A stretch of DNA of 64,000 bases. It comes from JBCBKP01 sp038521625. GTDB lineage: Bacteria; Planctomycetota; Phycisphaerae; Phycisphaerales; UBA1924. Shown here in pieces: positions 60,221-64,000 of the stretch. Where the stretch lies: contig JBCBKP010000014.1 in assembly GCA_038521625.1 (NCBI GenBank), positions 1 to 64,000 of the forward strand, written 5' to 3'. The translations under genes and the position numbers were made by a program. The number at the start of each line of letters is the position of its first letter. Position 1 is the first letter of the stretch. The notes under the pieces are model-generated. The model ran no database searches and was not told where the DNA came from. It saw only the letters and a list, made by a program, of their open reading frames with translations.

Positions 60221-63157
60221 CTAGGGACACCCCTCGTCCATCGCCAGCAGGAACGCGCCGAGGTCGTCCGAATCCACCGAGCCGTAGGGCGCCGCCATGT
60301 CGGCCGAGGCCGCCCCCGCGTCGTGCGCCGCCAGGTACGCGATCATGTCGAAGACTGTGATCGCGCCGTCGCCGTCGAAGTCGCCCGGGCAGCAGACGCC
60401 GGCGCCGAGCGAGCAGGTGTCGATGAGCGCGTACTCGGCGGGATCGAGCACGGCGTCGCCATCGACCGAACGCGGCGCCTGCCGGCTCGGGTCGAGCGCC
60501 CCGCCGTCGGCCGTGGCGTACGACCCGACCGCGATCGCGATCATCTCGGGGACGCCGCCCATCTCGCCGGCGAGATCGATCACGCCCTCGAGAACAGCGC
60601 CGCGGGCCAGCCGGGTCCCGCCATCCGCGTCGAACCAGCCGGCGTAGTCGTTCGTGGACTCCGCGGCCAGGAAAGCGTCCCAGCGGGCGACCTGCCCGGC
60701 CTTCCCCCACGGCGAGGGCACCATCGCGCCGGGGGACGCCGCGACGAATATGAATCGGTCATTGCTCCCGGAAGGCGGCGTCGCGGCCACGTAGAGCTCG
60801 GTCCCGCGGACCGCCGCCCAGAGGTCGACGGCGCCGAGCGAGACCGCGACGGCGGATGGGTCGAGCTCGCCGTCGAGGACGAACGCGGGGTCGGTGCCGC
60901 CGGCGACGGGGAAGCGCCAGTCGGCGCCGGCGTTGTTGTCCCAGGTCCCCGATCCGTTGTTGAAGACCAGATCGAGCGCCTCCGCGTCACCCGGCAGCGG
61001 GATCGCCCCCGTCCACACGCCGTCGCCGTCGGAGTCCGACATCGGGAGCGCATCGGCCAGGAGCCTGGCCCAGCCGTTCACGCCCACATGCGCGTAGACC
61101 TGCGCCGCCGACGCGATCGGCCCGCCCGAGGCGTCGTACTCGATCGTCGCGGATCCGCCGGCGACGAGCGGCTCGGGCGCCACAGCGACGGAGCCGGACC
61201 CGCTGCCGCCCGGACCACCGCTCGAGGCGGCGCCGACCCAGACGTGCTGGATGTCGGTGCGCCGCGTGTTGCCCGCGGCGTCGACCGCCTCGACGTAGTA
61301 ATCGATCAGGACGTCCCGCTGGCCGGCGATCCTGGCGCCGTACCGCGTCGCGATGCGCGTGGGCGCTTCAACGTACGACGGCCGGGGCGGGTGCACCGAG
61401 GCGGTCATCGGGATCGAAGCCCAGGCGCCGACGCCGGCGCCGCCGACGTAGGTTTCGTTCTCGAACGTCGCCGGATCGTTGAACCCGTCGCCGTCGGCCC
61501 GCCACCTGAGCGTCACGCTGGCGAGGCCCGAGACGTCGTCCGCGAACGTCCACACCTCGAAGTCGCTGGGCATCGCGACACCGAACTCCTCGCCGCCCGG
61601 GTTGTACGGCTCGCGCTGCGGGAGAAACACGGTCGGCGCGGTCGTTTCGTTGCCGATCGCGCCGGCGACGACCGGCCACGCCTCGGCGACGGCCTGGTTG
61701 CTCCCGACCGTGACGTTCGAGTCCCAGACCTCGGTGCCGTCCCAGTACCAATGGTCCGAGGCCTGCGCGGCGAGCAGGAACCGCCAGGCGCGCTCGACGG
61801 CGTCGCCGGTCCCCGCGAGGATCGCCTCCGGGGAAGTGTTCTCCGGACCCGTCAGGTCCTCGGCGGTGAAGACGACGTTCTTGGCCGCGGTCAGCACCGC
61901 CCACGAGTTCCGGTCCGGGCTCCAGCCGTCGGAGCCGGGATCTCCGAGCCACTTCTTGAACTCGGGATCGCCCGCGTCGGCGCCGGCCCAGCTCCCCGCC
62001 TCGACGTGGACGACGGCGTTCTGCGGGACCGGGAAACGCTCGAGGTAGTCGTCCACCGTCGTGGCGTTGTAGTTGGGGGTCGCGGACACCCAGTTCACCA
62101 TGGCCCGGAAGTTTGAGTTGTAGTAGCCGTCGCTGCCGCCGCCGAAGTTGTCGCCGTCGTGATGGAGCATGACGAACATCGGGCGCGATGGGTCGGTGTT
62201 GTACTGGCGGTACTGGTCCATCACCCGCTCATACAGGAAGGCGCCGAACCCGCCGCGACCGTCCTCGTTACCCTCGTAGCGGGCGGCGGGGACGGCGATG
62301 ATCCGCGAGACGTCCCCGGGCCGGAGATCGGCCGGGTCGGCGTTGGGATCGACCCACTCGACCCAGGCGGGCTGGTAGCTGAACGGTGCGCTCACGGGCG
62401 TGGGCGCCCAGAGATTCTGAAGGCTCACCCACGCGCCGCCGCTCGCGGTCGGATCGGGGTTGACCTGGTCGGCCGGGTTCGGGCGCGCGATGCTCGAGGC
62501 GTCGGAGTGTGGGAAGCCGGCGCTCGCGCGGTCGAAGTGGATGCTGTCGACGAGGGCCCACTCGATGCCCTCGGCAGCGAGCGCCGGGATAATCCGCTTA
62601 TGGAACGCGGTCTCCGGCGGGAAGATGCCCCGGCTCGCCGGGCCGCCGAAGACGCTCAGCTGCTTGGCCCGGTGGAGGCGGATCTGCATGCGGATGTCAC
62701 GCTCGTCGAGCAGAGGCATGAGCGGGTGGTGGAAGCCGAAGCCAACGAGGTCGAGACGCTCGTTGCCGAGCGCGGTGTTCCACTGCCGCGCCTGCGTGTA
62801 GTCGCTCTGCCAGTTCGTCCAGTTGAACGGCGCCGCGATCTCCATCGCGTCGAGATTCTCGACGAGCGAGCCGGAAAACGAGACCTGCGCGCCGAGGTTC
62901 GGTTGGCCGAGCCCGGACTGGATCGCGTTCCGGGGCCAAGGGCGGTACGGCCCGACGCGCATGTTGTGGACATCCTGGACGCCGAAGCTGAAGAGCCCGG
63001 CGGCGTCGACCTGCGGCGGCGTCAGATACGGCACGTAGATCGGCTGATGCATGTGCCACAGGAATCCGAACTCGATCGGCGCCTGCGCACGGGCCTGGCC
63101 CGCGGAGACCCCCGCGGCGACGAGCGTCAGCGCGCAACGGAACGCATGCTTACTCAC
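60221..63157 (-). CDS. Secreted GH57-like glycoside hydrolase with GC-type dockerin tail
   Basis: A 978-aa protein; the start is GTG at 63157 (SKHAFRCALTLVAAGVSAG signal). GH57 landmarks: H-M-H-Q-P at 35-39 (conserved region 1), the nucleophile candidate E182 in GIFPPETAF, and HHDGDN near 325 as the region 4 Asp. The family acts on alpha-glucans (amylase, branching, amylopullulanase). Beyond about 430 lie beta domains (SVTLRWRADGDG, VAPEPLVAGGSATI), probably binding modules. The tail CCPGDFDGDGAITVFDMIAYL ... MDEGCP is a GC-type dockerin. Exact activity unproven. Confidence 0.8.
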   Translation of the reverse strand: MSKHAFRCALTLVAAGVSAGQARAQAPIEFGFLWHMHQPIYVPYLTPPQVDAAGLFSFGVQDVHNMRVGPYRPWPRNAIQSGLGQPNLGAQVSFSGSLVENLDAMEIAAPFNWTNWQSDYTQARQWNTALGNERLDLVGFGFHHPLMPLLDERDIRMQIRLHRAKQLSVFGGPASRGIFPPETAFHKRIIPALAAEGIEWALVDSIHFDRASAGFPHSDASSIARPNPADQVNPDPTASGGAWVSLQNLWAPTPVSAPFSYQPAWVEWVDPNADPADLRPGDVSRIIAVPAARYEGNEDGRGGFGAFLYERVMDQYRQYNTDPSRPMFVMLHHDGDNFGGGSDGYYNSNFRAMVNWVSATPNYNATTVDDYLERFPVPQNAVVHVEAGSWAGADAGDPEFKKWLGDPGSDGWSPDRNSWAVLTAAKNVVFTAEDLTGPENTSPEAILAGTGDAVERAWRFLLAAQASDHWYWDGTEVWDSNVTVGSNQAVAEAWPVVAGAIGNETTAPTVFLPQREPYNPGGEEFGVAMPSDFEVWTFADDVSGLASVTLRWRADGDGFNDPATFENETYVGGAGVGAWASIPMTASVHPPRPSYVEAPTRIATRYGARIAGQRDVLIDYYVEAVDAAGNTRRTDIQHVWVGAASSGGPGGSGSGSVAVAPEPLVAGGSATIEYDASGGPIASAAQVYAHVGVNGWARLLADALPMSDSDGDGVWTGAIPLPGDAEALDLVFNNGSGTWDNNAGADWRFPVAGGTDPAFVLDGELDPSAVAVSLGAVDLWAAVRGTELYVAATPPSGSNDRFIFVAASPGAMVPSPWGKAGQVARWDAFLAAESTNDYAGWFDADGGTRLARGAVLEGVIDLAGEMGGVPEMIAIAVGSYATADGGALDPSRQAPRSVDGDAVLDPAEYALIDTCSLGAGVCCPGDFDGDGAITVFDMIAYLAAHDAGAASADMAAPYGSVDSDDLGAFLLAMDEGCP

Positions 63158-63298
63158 TCTTTCACCCCAGACGTTCGAGACTCAGCCGACCGAAGGGTCC
63201 AGTATAGCGTCTCAAAGTTCTGGGCCGTCGCCGTAATCCATTCGTGATGACATGGATGCGGCTCGGGCCGCGGGCGTGGTTGATCGCGGCCGCTCGGG

Positions 63299-64000
63299 TC
63301 AGCCGCCCGGGCCCCGAGCCAGTTCGCGCCGCCATCGCCGCAGACGCGCGAAGGCCTCCGCGTCCGCCGTGAGGCGCGCTGCCGCCGCACCCGCGGCTGC
63401 AGCCACCTCCGGGGCGTGCTCGGCCCGCTCGCTGTTGCACGCGTGCACGATCAGATCCGCGCCGGCGCCGGCCGCCGCGGCGATGACATCCTCGAGCGCC
63501 CCCTGCCGGCGCACGCCCTCCATGTCGAGCGAGTCGGTCATGATGACACCTCCGAAGCGCATCCCCTCGCGAAGAAGCCCGGTCGTGATCGGTCGCGAGA
63601 GGCTTGCCGGCCGCGATCGGTCGTGGCCGCGATGCAGCACGTGCGCGGTCATCACCGAGATCCCGTCCCGGGCGCACAGGGCGCGGTACGGGGCGAGGTC
63701 GCGGCCCGGATCGAACGATCGGGTGATGTCGGGCAGGGTCTTGTGTGAATCGCCCGGCGCCGAGCCGTGACCCGGGAAGTGCTTGAGCGCGCAGCCGATG
63801 CCGCGACCGCGGTGCGCAACGATCACCGCCGATGCGCACTCGACGACCGCGTCCGGATCGCCGCCGAACGAGCGGCCGAGACCACCGATCACCGGCGAGC
63901 CATCTCCGATGTCGACGCACGGCGAGAGGTTCAGATTGATGCCCACGTCCGCGAGTTCCGCGGCGAGACGATCCGCCGCCGCCACGCGGTCGCGCGGCGG
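63299..64000 (-). CDS. GH3-family (NagZ-like) beta-N-acetylhexosaminidase, 5' end beyond window
   Basis: The last 233 residues of a longer protein; the frame is open to 64000. GH3 motifs: ALKHFPGHG, GDSHKTLP (His of the general acid/base dyad in NagZ), and GVIMTDSLDM with Asp as nucleophile. The D-S-H triad and absence of a C-terminal second domain before the stop suggest the single-domain NagZ type, which removes GlcNAc from muropeptides in cell-wall recycling. The missing N-terminus prevents a firm call on localisation. Confidence 0.85.
   Translation of the reverse strand, partial: PPRDRVAAADRLAAELADVGINLNLSPCVDIGDGSPVIGGLGRSFGGDPDAVVECASAVIVAHRGRGIGCALKHFPGHGSAPGDSHKTLPDITRSFDPGRDLAPYRALCARDGISVMTAHVLHRGHDRSRPASLSRPITTGLLREGMRFGGVIMTDSLDMEGVRRQGALEDVIAAAAGAGADLIVHACNSERAEHAPEVAAAAGAAAARLTADAEAFARLRRWRRELARGPGG

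Overview
The window reads as chromosomal DNA of a high-GC planctomycete, most likely class Phycisphaerae. The evidence is the run of large Sec-exported proteins, several ending in the short duplicated C-terminal domain with a final Gly-Cys that is typical of that class (genes at 23569, 31902, 50072, 60221, and a variant at 53744). Two ECF sigma/Ser-Thr kinase pairs and a prepilin-like protein with an H-x9-DG-type tail fit the same group. No rRNA, tRNA, IS element or CRISPR array was seen. The taxonomic call is inference from protein architecture.

Layout. (1) 1-9650, minus strand: a giant exported polymorphic-toxin-like protein (2,476 aa) ends in a Hint autoprotease domain and a putative HNH-like nuclease tip. 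Its stop overlaps an immunity-gene candidate as ATGA. Immediately after the immunity stop codon lies a second, diverged copy of the toxin's pre-C-terminal region with no start codon, continuing past the left edge. An identical 33-bp block (11 codons, LSGSAERTFTV) occurs at the start of both the active and the silent C-terminal part, in equivalent codon phase, so recombination between the blocks would excise 3,596 bp and fuse the N-terminal stalk in frame to the silent terminus. This is the most interesting system in the window. (2) 10065-14788, minus: three exported proteins of uncertain role, probably one operon. (3) 14889-17012: a DUF2092-like exported protein plus a small Pro/Arg-rich secreted protein, divergent from a TetR regulator, with an array of CTGGCCAG palindromes between them. 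(4) 17067-26781: a serine hydrolase, BNR and Reg_prop beta-propeller proteins, a SnoaL-like lipoprotein and an LVIVD-repeat surface protein. (5) 26788-31854: a SCO1-like protein, then a methionine/threonine-branch operon metB - aspartokinase/homoserine dehydrogenase fusion - asd, led by a SAM-I-clan riboswitch that can be drawn base pair by base pair. (6) 31902-40152: GH16 glucanase, AbgT transporter, AraC regulator with a separate DJ-1/PfpI-TPR protein, a small conserved protein and a CBM9-like/serine hydrolase fusion. (7) 40236-50014: two sigma-factor/kinase modules on opposite strands, a GDPD phosphodiesterase and a prepilin-like protein. (8) 50072-58246: a surface protein, an EEP-family hydrolase and two divergent metallophosphatases; an unnamed repeated module is shared by the genes at 50072 and 53744. 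(9) 58297-64000: SulP transporter, GH57-like protein with GC-dockerin, and a GH3 (NagZ-like) protein cut by the right edge.

Biologically the window is dominated by surface and secreted proteins: polysaccharide degradation (GH16, GH57, GH3), phosphoester hydrolysis (GDPD, EEP, two metallophosphatases), surface signalling and contact-type antagonism. The methionine-branch operon is the one clearly metabolic unit and the only one with an identifiable riboswitch. Most translated antisense frames are GC-driven shadows and were left out.
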